In this document: positions 35,356 through 44,776 of the stretch, one piece after another | How the letters are laid out: every line of letters starts with the position of its first letter | How positions within the stretch are numbered: the stretch's first letter is position 1 | DNA from: an uncultured Lachnospiraceae bacterium | Lineage (GTDB): Bacteria > Bacillota > Clostridia > Lachnospirales > Lachnospiraceae | Assembly: GCA_944381535.1 (NCBI GenBank) | Contig: CALWLN010000025.1 | Coordinates: 1-64,000 of the forward strand | Direction of reading: 5' to 3' | Length of the DNA stretch: 64,000 bases | Notes under the pieces: generated by a model | The model's input: the letters and a program-made list of their open reading frames with translations, nothing else | What the model was told of the DNA's origin: nothing | Database searches by the model: none | Position numbers and translations under genes: made by a program

Positions 35356-38300
35356 TTACCGTTCCATTAATTTTCTACTGGCCTCTCTTACCGACCCCAG
35401 TTGTCTTTCAAACATGATATCCCATAAGTCCAAGCATTTATCAGCAATCTGTTTATCTACCATTTTACCAGAGCTAACAGTCTCATCATATAAAGATATA
35501 ATCAACTTTGAAATCTCGTCTTCTATGCCCCATTGCTCTCTTAAGGTTTCTACCTCCATCTGTAATACATTCTCACATAGCTGTAAAATAATATCTGCAT
35601 AACCAACAATAGAAATTGCACTTTCCTGCAAATAATTTACAAATGCATATACTATCCTTCTGCTTACCTGTGTTTTCATGAATTCTTGTAAGAATTCTCT
35701 ATCACGCTTTGCATCCACATATTTATCGTGGAACATCCTAGATAATGGAAATTCCACATCAGTATCAATGTTTTTATAAGTCAGGATTATTTGCTTTGCT
35801 GTCTCCCGATAATCATCAATTTCTAAATAGATTACCGCCATATTCAATATAGCTTTTACCTGCTCTTCACTTTTAGTTTCGGCAGACAACATTATTCTTT
35901 CAAATTCAGCATGCCTTATATAAAATTCACAGACAGCATACCCTCCTATCTCTACAAGTTGTTTATCCTCAGATTTAAAACATTTCTCTATAATCTTAAT
36001 AACCCTTTCCCTATATTTAGGATACAAGAGAAAAAACATATTTTTTGAATCATCAAAGCTTGCCATCCGAATATCAGATTCATATAAATTTAATATCTTT
36101 TCTTCCGACCATTCTCTGTCAATATTATAAGATGGCCACAAGGCATATAGTGCCGCAAAACGCACCGCTGGATTTTCATCCTTTATCACTCCTTCGATAA
36201 CATCTTTAAATTGTCCAAATAGTTTTTCATCTTCCCAGAGCAAATGTCCTATCGCCCTTGCTGCCCTTCCTCTCACACAATTTAACGCATTACTATGTAG
36301 CATATCACAACTCTTCATTTCTTTATCTTCTGGATTTGTTACATTGGGTTTATCTAATCTTGGATTACAATGTTGTAAGGCAATGTTCTTTAGTTGACCC
36401 ATTACTTCCAGCGACCAATTTGTATTACTTATTTTTTCAATTATTCCACAAAAATATGAAGCTCTATATGTTTCCATATCACACGGAAATATAAGTAACA
36501 TCTTCTCTATAGTTTTAAAATCAACCCCCTCCAATGTTTCTGACATTTCCACACCTAAAAACATAGAATCTATAAAACCCGAAAGCACCCGTTTCTTATT
36601 CTCTAAAACAAGTTCTATCATTTCTTGTGGATACTGCTTAACTACCAATTGAAAATCACTAGCATATGTTTCATAAGAACTTTCAACAAATCCACCTTTT
36701 ACTTCAACCCACTTGGTTCGCTCTCGATTCTTCAATTTGTTGTTAGTTATAATTTGCAGCCACTGTCCTTTACTAATATTTTTCCCTGAAACAGGTGACT
36801 TTACCCAACCTGAATGCCCGTTCTTATTGCAATAACAAGATGGGATATTATGAAAACGCCTTTCAAGTACTCGCAATAGTTCTTTCGCTTTTTGGCTAAT
36901 TCTTTCTTCCGGTAAACACTGTAGCAATTCATACTGCAAATCTCCCCAAAAGCTCCAATATACAGTACTATATTCTTTCAGTTTGTTCTGCTCAATTCTT
37001 CGTTTATACCATTCAGATGCATTTGGAGAAATATATCGGCAAATTGAATTTTCTACCATTATTAATTCTTCTTTATCACAGTTGTTTCCATGAATTTTTA
37101 TAACCTCTTTTACAAGCCCCAATTCATCCTCTGCTCCACTGGTATAATCAAAAACATTTTTGTCCACATCATTGCTAAGATAACGCATTATCCGATTGCT
37201 ATATAAGGGAGATAGAGCCGCCAATCCGCTTAAAATTATTTCATTAAATACATGATACCCCTGTCCCATATATGGTTCATAATATTCCCAGAACCGCTCT
37301 GGTGATTTACAACATAATGCTATAGTCGCTTTTTTGACTAACCCCACGCAGGCTCTTTCAATACTTCTTTTATACATATACCTTCCTGACCAATCGCTAT
37401 ATTTTACTTCCCATCCACTCTCTTTTGGTATATACGGAAGAAGTTCATTGAATACAAATTCCCCATTATCTATAAAAAAAGAATTATCTGAATCTAACAA
37501 TTCTTCTTCATAACGATATACATACCTACCCTGATTTTTTATTTTATTTTGCAACCAAAAAGAAATAAGCCGTATTGTCCTTGTCTCAAATTGTTTCATC
37601 ATAGACTTTACATCTATATAAACTTCTCTTGCATACTCAGGATAATGTTCGTAAAACAACATTCTAAGTTCAAACATTTCCTCGCTTTCCTGTGTAATAT
37701 CATGGAGAAAACATCTCATGAACTGTTCGTCATCGTTCTTATCATGAAAAGCATGTTTCTTAATAAAAGAAATATCCTCATCATCTAAATCAGGAGCGAT
37801 ACTCTGCAATAAATTAAAAACTACAACTTTTTTCTCAGATTCTGAATACCACCGTTCTAAAACACCTTGATTTCTTAATATGCTAATATATTGCTTTCTA
37901 GAAAAAATAGCATTATTCAATAAATAATTTCCATAAATCTCATTTTCACAATTATCTATAATAAATTGAAGAATATTATCATCTGGTTCTCGAATTTGTC
38001 CCAAAATTTCGTAAAAAACATATTTGACATAATATCTTATGTTATCTAAAATTAACATTTTTTCGCCAATCAGGATAAAATCTCTACTATCATATTCCAG
38101 CACATTTTGTAAGAACATCTGCACCTGATATCTTCTTCCAGGTGTTTGCTTACATTTTTCTCCTATAATATTTTCTATGGTTTGTCCATCAAAATATTTT
38201 TCCATCATTCTTTGAGAAATGAAAAAATCTAAGATTGATTGATGCACAAAACCAATTTTATTATTTTGAACCATAATAATTTCTGATGATATCAGATAAT

Positions 38301-39912
38301 CCAAGCCCGCTTCTTCAACATTCAATATTTGTTTTGGAATATATAATCGCCCTGTTCTATCCAAAGCATCAACAATGCGTATTTTGGTTTCATTAACAGT
38401 TTTTTGCTGTAATCCCACTGTTACACTTCTTCTGCATATTTGCCCAAACCATTTATCTATCAAATGGCTGGTGGTTAAACAATCTCCATAGGCTTCTTCT
38501 TTATCCAAATGTTGCCAAATATAAAGATTACTTGGTATTCTTAATAACTTTTTTAGTTTAAGTGACAATTGCTCGTATTTTTCACCAATAACCTCTTTTA
38601 CAGCCTCTTCTTTAAAATCGCCTACTTTAACTATTTCCCAAGCATTCTCGGAAGACTCCTGCTTTTTAAATAACGAATTTATATTATTATCATTTTCAAG
38701 ATCATATGTCCTACAAACAAAAATTGTAATTATTTTCTTCTTTCTTTCATAATTCAAGTATTCTACCTGTCTAATTAGTTCCATACAAACCGCAAGGGCT
38801 TCACTGGAATTTGCCTGTGTCCACCTTAAAGCATCTAATTGGTCTAAAATAATTATCGCATTTTCATTTCTCGAAACACAATGTATAGAATGCACAATTG
38901 AACCTGGAAACCCCAACTCTTGTCCCCAAATTTCACAATTCTTATGAGGTATTCTTTGATCAAGCTTTATTGCAATATGTGGAAGTTTCTTTTCTTCACA
39001 ATAATTTAAAATTGCTTCTGTACACCCACTTTTTCCATACCCTGCACTTCCGGAAATAATCACTGCTTTTTCATTTACAATAGCCTCTATGCAATCATCA
39101 AATTCTTTTCTATGTATCAAACCGCCTTGTAATGGTCTGAAATTCTGCCTATATTCCTGATTCATCTCGCTAATTCTCGGCGCTATCCTATTATCACCGT
39201 CTTTCAATCGGAAAGTAATTCCCTGTTTTATAAAATAGTCGAATAATATGGATTGTGTAATTTCTTTTCCTAGTATGTCCTCCATAACAACAAATGAGAG
39301 TAATGCATTATAAACTATTTTTTGTTCACTACTAAACAAATATTGTATATTTTGATTTATACGTTCCTGTAGTTCATATTCTGATATCTGTTTATAAAAA
39401 ATCCTCTTTAAATAATCTATACTTTTTAAAACATCAACATCCTGATTGCTATTTAGCCCCATTTCAATACAAAAACTTTTATAAAATTTTTGAAATTCCC
39501 TACTACTTTTCATGATTTGTATGGAATAATAATCTTCTGCTCTACCGCTAGTATTACATGCACGATCGTGTAAATCAAATAAGAAAGAGCATGCCATTGG
39601 GCTGACCAACGCCACTATTCTGTTGTGCTCCCTATTCAACTGAATTTTCCATGTAGAAAATATGTTTTTTGCCTTTAAATCGGAAATATCCCAGCACTCT
39701 TTACTTGCATTACGTGCTTTACATTGCTGGTGTTCTTTCTGTCCATCAAAAGTTGTTACTAATATATCTGTACCGATTTCATCTGTACCAAGTGCTTCAA
39801 CAATAACGCTATAGTTTATCTCATTTAAAACCTTAAGAATCTCATAGATTATACAATTTATCTCATACCTATTTCCTTGTTTATCTGCTCTTCCACCTTT
39901 TTCAAATGGCAT
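35356..39912 (-). CDS. Nuclease-STAND NTPase-helical repeat protein (Avs-like)
   Basis: A 1518-residue protein with three visible parts. Residues 1-150: PD-(D/E)XK nuclease-like, with Glu39, Asp49 in GTDILV and the QCK motif at 63-65. Residues about 265-600: P-loop NTPase with Walker A GSAGYGKSG (288-296) and Walker B IIILDQLD (353-360), then a helical winged region. Residues about 600-1518: long helical array, HEAT-like near ARAIGHLLWEDEKL and PAVRFAALYALW. This nuclease-STAND-repeat layout and size match Avs-type antiphage sensors. Start at ATG 39912 (MPFEKGG) behind GAGAGGG rather than at 39936. Very AT-rich. Antiphage function is inferred. Confidence 0.75.
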   Translation of the reverse strand: MPFEKGGRADKQGNRYEINCIIYEILKVLNEINYSVIVEALGTDEIGTDILVTTFDGQKEHQQCKARNASKECWDISDLKAKNIFSTWKIQLNREHNRIVALVSPMACSFLFDLHDRACNTSGRAEDYYSIQIMKSSREFQKFYKSFCIEMGLNSNQDVDVLKSIDYLKRIFYKQISEYELQERINQNIQYLFSSEQKIVYNALLSFVVMEDILGKEITQSILFDYFIKQGITFRLKDGDNRIAPRISEMNQEYRQNFRPLQGGLIHRKEFDDCIEAIVNEKAVIISGSAGYGKSGCTEAILNYCEEKKLPHIAIKLDQRIPHKNCEIWGQELGFPGSIVHSIHCVSRNENAIIILDQLDALRWTQANSSEALAVCMELIRQVEYLNYERKKKIITIFVCRTYDLENDNNINSLFKKQESSENAWEIVKVGDFKEEAVKEVIGEKYEQLSLKLKKLLRIPSNLYIWQHLDKEEAYGDCLTTSHLIDKWFGQICRRSVTVGLQQKTVNETKIRIVDALDRTGRLYIPKQILNVEEAGLDYLISSEIIMVQNNKIGFVHQSILDFFISQRMMEKYFDGQTIENIIGEKCKQTPGRRYQVQMFLQNVLEYDSRDFILIGEKMLILDNIRYYVKYVFYEILGQIREPDDNILQFIIDNCENEIYGNYLLNNAIFSRKQYISILRNQGVLERWYSESEKKVVVFNLLQSIAPDLDDEDISFIKKHAFHDKNDDEQFMRCFLHDITQESEEMFELRMLFYEHYPEYAREVYIDVKSMMKQFETRTIRLISFWLQNKIKNQGRYVYRYEEELLDSDNSFFIDNGEFVFNELLPYIPKESGWEVKYSDWSGRYMYKRSIERACVGLVKKATIALCCKSPERFWEYYEPYMGQGYHVFNEIILSGLAALSPLYSNRIMRYLSNDVDKNVFDYTSGAEDELGLVKEVIKIHGNNCDKEELIMVENSICRYISPNASEWYKRRIEQNKLKEYSTVYWSFWGDLQYELLQCLPEERISQKAKELLRVLERRFHNIPSCYCNKNGHSGWVKSPVSGKNISKGQWLQIITNNKLKNRERTKWVEVKGGFVESSYETYASDFQLVVKQYPQEMIELVLENKKRVLSGFIDSMFLGVEMSETLEGVDFKTIEKMLLIFPCDMETYRASYFCGIIEKISNTNWSLEVMGQLKNIALQHCNPRLDKPNVTNPEDKEMKSCDMLHSNALNCVRGRAARAIGHLLWEDEKLFGQFKDVIEGVIKDENPAVRFAALYALWPSYNIDREWSEEKILNLYESDIRMASFDDSKNMFFLLYPKYRERVIKIIEKCFKSEDKQLVEIGGYAVCEFYIRHAEFERIMLSAETKSEEQVKAILNMAVIYLEIDDYRETAKQIILTYKNIDTDVEFPLSRMFHDKYVDAKRDREFLQEFMKTQVSRRIVYAFVNYLQESAISIVGYADIILQLCENVLQMEVETLREQWGIEDEISKLIISLYDETVSSGKMVDKQIADKCLDLWDIMFERQLGSVREASRKLMER

Positions 39913-40000
39913 TGTTTCATCCCTCTCACAAATCATAGAAAAATGTTCTAGAATATCTTCTCGTTAAATCTATTGTAGCAGTCTACTACTTCATAAAACT

Positions 40001-40321
40001 CTATACCATCCCAAAATATTTCAGAGCCTCCAAAATTGCCTGTTCCTTTTCAATTGGGCACTTCAGGTGTTTGGTCTCCTCAGACTTGGGCTTATTATAA
40101 TTCTGCCTCTCTATAATTCCACATTTCTGTTTCACTTGAGCAATGTACAAACTATTTACCTTCAATCCACTATGCTCTAATACGTAATCCTTGATTTCTT
40201 CATATGTCGCTTTTTTCTCCGCCGCAATCAAATCAATCTCATCCATCTCTAATTCCACATCAATATGTTTATCCGTTTTAAGTTTGGAAAGCAGCGCCAC
40301 CGTCTCGGCGTGAGTACCAAG
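40001..40321 (-). pseudogene. Detached C-terminal extension of an RlmD-type methyltransferase
   Basis: The open stretch reads GTHAETVALLSKLKTDKH and continues through ELEMDEIDLIAAEKKATYEE to GIIERQNYNKPKSEETKH and the end ALKYFGMV. In Lachnospiraceae this segment follows the HVETVVLLSK end of RlmD/TrmA-type uracil methyltransferases as a C-terminal extension. Here the catalytic domain is missing and an in-frame TAA lies just before it. The intact rlmD at 42.3 kb lacks the extension. It is a fragment of a second copy, or the lost tail of that gene. Confidence 0.65.
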
Positions 40322-40447
40322 TTAGAACATATCCCCACAAAACTACGGAAATATCGGCAATATTTATACAGTACTAATACTGCTCGTGCATCCCTTTTCC
40401 CACAAAATATAAGTTCCACCAATTTTGCACCACCCTGATGCAAAATT

Positions 40448-40783
40448 TCAATTGATCCTTTTTTCAATATCTTCAATCGATGGCAGCTTGTCCTGTAATT
40501 CTTCTGAAATATGATTAGAAAGTTTGTATTCACTTACCCCCATTGGTTTGTTTACGTCTTTCAAGGCATATTCAGCTACCATTTTATCTTTACCCTTACA
40601 CAATAACAAACCAATCGTAGGATTATCATCCGGAGATTTCAGTTCTCCATCAACTGCTGATAAATAGAAAGATAATTTTCCTGCAAACTCTGGCTCAAAT
40701 TCCACTGTTTTTAATTCAACCACGAAATAGCAATGCAATTTCACATTGTAAAATAATAAATCTTCGTCATTATATTCACCTCC
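40448..40783 (-). pseudogene. C-terminal fragment of a YhcG/DUF1016 nuclease
   Basis: The frame encodes the second half of the PD-(D/E)XK domain of YhcG proteins: EDLLFYNVKLHCYFVVELKT (the catalytic ExK is VVELK), EFAGKLSFYLSAVD, NPTIGLLLCKGKDK, then ALKDVNKPMGVSEYKL to the end. The N-terminal 200 or so residues are absent, as is any ribosome site. YhcG-type nucleases accompany restriction and other defence systems, so this is debris of an older island. Confidence 0.7.
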
Positions 40784-40856
40784 ACATCCTGTCTCACTGC
40801 CTCTCAATATTTATCATCCATCACAGAACCTTTCCACTATACGCCAGTAATTGCTT

Positions 40857-40889
40857 ATTTCAACCCACTGGCCCCTCGCAGAGCCAGGC
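40857..40889 (-). repeat. Solitary CRISPR repeat
   Basis: The 33 bp match the third repeat of the 33.9-kb array with three changes, in the same orientation. It has no neighbouring repeat and abuts the stop codon of the SEC-C gene. Together with the array it brackets a 6.8-kb block of AT-rich genes. Confidence 0.8.
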
Positions 40890-41645
40890 CTATTTACGGC
40901 CACAGCATTTTTTATATTTCTTCCCACTTCCGCACGGACATGGTTCGTTTGGATATATTTTTCTTCCTGTACCCCCTATATTTTGCAAAAATCTGGTCAC
41001 ACGCTCCTTATCTTTTTCCCGTTCCAGCTCATATTTTTCTGTCAGATAATCTGCTTTCTCCGATTCTCCAATGGTTTCAAACTCGTCAGCCAATTCTCTG
41101 CATAAATCTGCTTTATCACGGAAACAAACCCCTTTTTCAATCTTCCTATACAATTCCTCTATTACATCAAGAAACATCGGATCATCATTGTCATTCAACT
41201 GACGATAATATCCGATCCAGCCCCATCCCCATAAGGGGTCTTTCTCAAGGTATTCTCTATAAAGCGCATATGCCTTTTCCACATTCCCCATATCTGCATA
41301 CGCGTCGGCAATGTCCCGCTTTGCATTTTCATGAAACAGATTCGAATCTCCATTGTTCTTCCATTTCATCTGCAATATCTGTTCATTTACGGCTATTAAC
41401 TCTTTATATCGCCCTGCATTATGTAAAAGCATCGTTAAGTCATTTGCCCAGTTTCCGATCTGCCAGTCCAGAACACTGCTCCCCAGTTGATCTGAAAAAT
41501 TATTTTCCCTTTCCATCAGTTCCCACAACTGTCCCCATGCTGCCAAAGCTTTCTCAGCGGTTTCACTATTTTGTGGTAAGTCCGGCAAAAAAGCCCTGAC
41601 AAATCCATATTCAATTATTATTTCATCTTTTTCTGTAACCGCCAC
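40890..41645 (-). CDS. SEC-C motif protein with TPR-like repeats
   Basis: A 251-residue protein: residues about 60-190 are helical TPR-like (ANDLTMLLHNAGRYKELIAV, KRDIADAYADMGNVEKAYAL, LCRELADEFETIGESEKADYL). The C-terminus is a SEC-C zinc motif, PCPCGSGKKYKKCCGRK. SEC-C tails bind zinc, as in SecA. Function unknown. It starts with GTG behind AGGAGGAAT, which is formed by the last codons of the DUF6155 gene; four bases separate them, so they are one operon. Confidence 0.85.
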   Translation of the reverse strand: MAVTEKDEIIIEYGFVRAFLPDLPQNSETAEKALAAWGQLWELMERENNFSDQLGSSVLDWQIGNWANDLTMLLHNAGRYKELIAVNEQILQMKWKNNGDSNLFHENAKRDIADAYADMGNVEKAYALYREYLEKDPLWGWGWIGYYRQLNDNDDPMFLDVIEELYRKIEKGVCFRDKADLCRELADEFETIGESEKADYLTEKYELEREKDKERVTRFLQNIGGTGRKIYPNEPCPCGSGKKYKKCCGRK

Positions 41646-41648
41646 CTT

Positions 41649-42203
41649 CTATTCCTCCTCAATCCATGGCAAAGCATGATATTCCCCAGCTATAAAACCA
41701 TCCATGCCCCAGCCAAAGCCAGAAAATGCGTGAAATATCGCTGCCAATCGGTCTTTCCATAATTGATACAGTTGTTCGTCACTGCTTGCTATCACTACCG
41801 CGTCGTGATAAGCAACTCCCAGCGCATCATAAAATTCTCCATCTATGTCGCCATAACTCATGGTAAAATCCGTTGCGCATTCCGCAAAATATAAAGCCAG
41901 ATCACCGTACCATCTGCCGCTGTCGCCTGCGCACGCGTCGGCAAAATCAGATAATACCTTCTGTGCGCTCTCTAACGAAAAGTCTGCTTTTGCTGGGTTG
42001 ATAGGATTGAATATCTTATACAATCGCTTTTTATATTTCTCCAGCAGCGCACTTCCATACTCCTCACCCAAAATCATGAAACTTAATCCTTCTTCCACGG
42101 CTCTGTTCGTTCTGTAAAAATTGACAATGATTTTTGTTAATTCTTCCCGGCTCATTCCATTTAATTTATTCACGAGTGTTTTCTCTGTCAGTTTCTTAGC
42201 CAT
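41649..42203 (-). CDS. DUF6155 protein
   Basis: About 184 residues beginning MAKKLTEKTLVNKLNGMSRE, as in DUF6155 proteins, then a helical, aromatic- and acidic-rich body (DFADACAGDSGRWYGDLALY, YDALGVAYHDAVVIASSDEQ) and an acidic end (WIEEE). No catalytic motif is visible. ATG 42203 is preferred to the GTG three codons upstream, which lies too close to GGAAAGG. It is cotranscribed with the SEC-C gene. Confidence 0.7.
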   Translation of the reverse strand: MAKKLTEKTLVNKLNGMSREELTKIIVNFYRTNRAVEEGLSFMILGEEYGSALLEKYKKRLYKIFNPINPAKADFSLESAQKVLSDFADACAGDSGRWYGDLALYFAECATDFTMSYGDIDGEFYDALGVAYHDAVVIASSDEQLYQLWKDRLAAIFHAFSGFGWGMDGFIAGEYHALPWIEEE

Positions 42204-42269
42204 AATTATCACTACCTTTCCAAAAGAAAATTTACCCTTTCTTTCAACCCCAAAATCTATCTCGATATG

Positions 42270-43712
42270 TTATTCAACATGAGATTTAGACAAAAGGCAT
42301 ACCACCTCAATCCCCACCGTCTGGGGAAACATATCCACCGCCTGCGCCTTCACAAGCTCATATCCGTTTCCACAAAGATACTTCAAATCCCGGGCCAGCG
42401 TAGCGGAATCACAGCTCACATAAACCACCCGCCCAGGCCCCATCTTCACTATGGTCTCAAGGCACCGCTCGTCGCATCCCTTCCGGGGCGGATCCACCAC
42501 AATCACATCCGGGTGCAGCATCTCCCCGTTTCGTCCCCCACGAGCGTAGAACTCCGGCAACACCTCCTCGGCTTTCCCCACGAAAAACTCCGCATTGGAG
42601 AGCCCATTGATTTTAGCGTTATCCCGGGCATTCTCAACAGCCTTCTCCACAACCTCCACCCCATAGACCCTCCTGGCCTTCCGGGCCAGAAACAGAGAAA
42701 TGGTCCCGATTCCGCAGTACAGATCCCACACCGTCTCCGTTCCCGACAGCCCTGCGTATTCCAGAGCCGTCTCATACAGCTTCTTGGTCTGAACCGGATT
42801 CACCTGATAGAAGGAAAGGGGCGAGATCCGATACCGGATATCCCCGATGGTATCCGTGATATACTCCTTTCCCCACAGCAAAATCAGTTCTTCCCCCAAG
42901 ATCACGTTGGTATTTTTCTCATTCACATTCAGCATAATGCTGGTCATACCATCTAGTTTACATAATTCGTCCACCAGCAGCTCCGCCACCGGCAGTCTGC
43001 GTCCGTTTATCACCAGACAAACCATAACCTCCCCGGTGGCAAAGCCCTTGCGCACCAGCACATGCCGCACCAGTCCGGTTCCGCTTTGCTCCTCATAGGG
43101 CTCAATCCCCTGGCGCTCCATAAAGCCAATTACAATCTCCAGCACCCGCTCATTGACGCTGTCCCCCAGATGGCACCGCCGGGTCGGAATGATACTGTGG
43201 GTCCGGCTGGCATAAAATCCGGCCACAATCCGCCCTTCCTTATTTCTTCCCACCGGAAACTGCGCCTTATTCCGATAATAAAAAGGCTCCTCCATGCCGA
43301 GAATCGGCTCCATCAGGGCCTCCACATTATCAAAACCGCCAATGCGGGAGAGGTTATTTCTCACCTTTCGCTCTTTAAATTCCAGTTGCTTCTCGTATGA
43401 CAGGGCCTGCAGCTGGCAGCCGCCGCACTGCCGGTGGCATTCGCACCTGGGTTTCACCCGATAGGGGGACGGCTCCACAATCTCCGTCAGCCGGGCGTAG
43501 CCATAATTTTTCTTCATCTTCATGACCTTCACCCGCACCCTGTCCCCGATGACGGCGTCCTTGACAAAGAAGGTCACTCCGTCGGCCTTGCCGATTCCCT
43601 CCCCGTCAATGCCCATATCTTCTATCGAAAGTTCCAGCATATCGTCCTTCTGAAAATGCCAGGCCCCATCATCTTTTCTACTCGCCGCCCTTTTTGTATT
43701 CTTCTTACCCAT
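42270..43712 (-). CDS. rlmD: 23S rRNA (uracil-5)-methyltransferase, RlmD type
   Basis: About 480 residues. N-terminal TRAM domain (DMGIDGEGIGKADGVTFFVK), Fe-S cysteines (CECHRQCGGCQLQALSYEK), the SAM-binding YCGIGTISLFLARKAR, DPPRKGC and the catalytic YVSCDSATLARDLKYL. The enzyme methylates C5 of a uridine in 23S rRNA (U1939 or U747 class; RlmD versus RlmCD cannot be told). ATG 43712 (MGKKNTKR) is favoured with AAAGGA upstream over frames starting earlier. It ends ...CLLSKSHVE without the C-terminal extension found in many relatives, a tail that occurs detached 2 kb away. Confidence 0.88.
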   Translation of the reverse strand: MGKKNTKRAASRKDDGAWHFQKDDMLELSIEDMGIDGEGIGKADGVTFFVKDAVIGDRVRVKVMKMKKNYGYARLTEIVEPSPYRVKPRCECHRQCGGCQLQALSYEKQLEFKERKVRNNLSRIGGFDNVEALMEPILGMEEPFYYRNKAQFPVGRNKEGRIVAGFYASRTHSIIPTRRCHLGDSVNERVLEIVIGFMERQGIEPYEEQSGTGLVRHVLVRKGFATGEVMVCLVINGRRLPVAELLVDELCKLDGMTSIMLNVNEKNTNVILGEELILLWGKEYITDTIGDIRYRISPLSFYQVNPVQTKKLYETALEYAGLSGTETVWDLYCGIGTISLFLARKARRVYGVEVVEKAVENARDNAKINGLSNAEFFVGKAEEVLPEFYARGGRNGEMLHPDVIVVDPPRKGCDERCLETIVKMGPGRVVYVSCDSATLARDLKYLCGNGYELVKAQAVDMFPQTVGIEVVCLLSKSHVE

Positions 43713-43801
43713 TCCGAAAAATCCTTTCACTGGCCAACTTCGCATAGGTTGCCGTTCACTCCGCAGACAACACATGCAGCGCCAACCTTGCCGCTGCTGT
43801 C

Positions 43802-44749
43802 CTAACTGCTGCTTTTCCTGATATTGGACTCAAAGAGCCGGTTATATCCCAGCCACTCGGTAGTTCCCTGGGACGCCGACCCAAAGGCCTCCTTCATGGT
43901 CTCAAGCTTGGCGTCCACATTGTCCGCAAAGCTTAACGCCACCGCCTCCGCCAGCGCCGGCTTCTTGGGCGAACCGTACTCCAATTCCCCGTGATGAGCC
44001 AAAATACAGTGCTTCAATTCCGAAGCCAGTTTGGGTGGAAATCCCTCAATCTCACGAATGCCCTGGCCCACCATCTCCACACCAATCATAATGTGCCCCA
44101 AAAGCTGCCCATCATCCGTATAGTCATTCTGCGGAAACGCAGACAACTCCTCCAGTTTTCCCACATCATGAAACATGGCGGCCGCCAGCAGAAGCTCCCG
44201 ATTCAATATCTCATAGGCTCCCGCAAGATAATCACACAGCTTCACCACGCTCAAGGTATGCTCCAGCAGACCACCCACAAATCCATGGTGTACGTTTTTT
44301 GCCGCGCTGTGAAAGCAGAACCGTTTGACAAAGTCCTCGTCCTTTACAAAAAAATTCTCCGCCAGCTGCTTCAGATAGGGATTCGTCATGCTGTCAATGA
44401 ATCCCGTCAGTTCCTTCCACATGGCCGGGATATCCTTCCCGCTCACCGGTAGGTAATCGCTGGGGTCGTAATCCCCCTGCTGCACCCTGCGCACCCGCTT
44501 CACATTTAACTGCAGAGCCCCTTGAAAGCTTGTGACATCCCCCACCACAGCAATGTAATCCAGAGCTTCAAAATCGTCGATCCCTTGAGAATTAGGATCC
44601 CATATCTTGGCATCCAGGGTCCCCGTCTTATCCTGTAAGATCAACGTCTCATAGGGCTTTCCATTCTTGGTCATTGCGGTCTGCTTGTGCTTACAGAGAT
44701 AAATCTCTCCCACACGCTCCCCTTCCCGCAAGGTTTCTATATATTTCAT
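43802..44749 (-). CDS. yhaM: 3'-5' exoribonuclease YhaM family
   Basis: A 315-residue protein: an OB-fold nucleic-acid-binding domain (1-95, with LQDKTGTLDAKIWDP) and an HD phosphohydrolase-type domain (about 125-290) with HHGFVGGLLEHTLSVV, AAAMFHDVGKLEEL and CILAHHGELEYGSPKKP. YhaM degrades single-stranded RNA/DNA from the 3' end using Mn2+. All HD metal residues are visible. It lies between rlmD and the HtrA-like gene on the same strand, with gaps of 27-90 bases. Confidence 0.9.
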   Translation of the reverse strand: MKYIETLREGERVGEIYLCKHKQTAMTKNGKPYETLILQDKTGTLDAKIWDPNSQGIDDFEALDYIAVVGDVTSFQGALQLNVKRVRRVQQGDYDPSDYLPVSGKDIPAMWKELTGFIDSMTNPYLKQLAENFFVKDEDFVKRFCFHSAAKNVHHGFVGGLLEHTLSVVKLCDYLAGAYEILNRELLLAAAMFHDVGKLEELSAFPQNDYTDDGQLLGHIMIGVEMVGQGIREIEGFPPKLASELKHCILAHHGELEYGSPKKPALAEAVALSFADNVDAKLETMKEAFGSASQGTTEWLGYNRLFESNIRKSSS

Positions 44750-44776
44750 TTCCGTTTTCCTCCAAAATTCTCTCTG

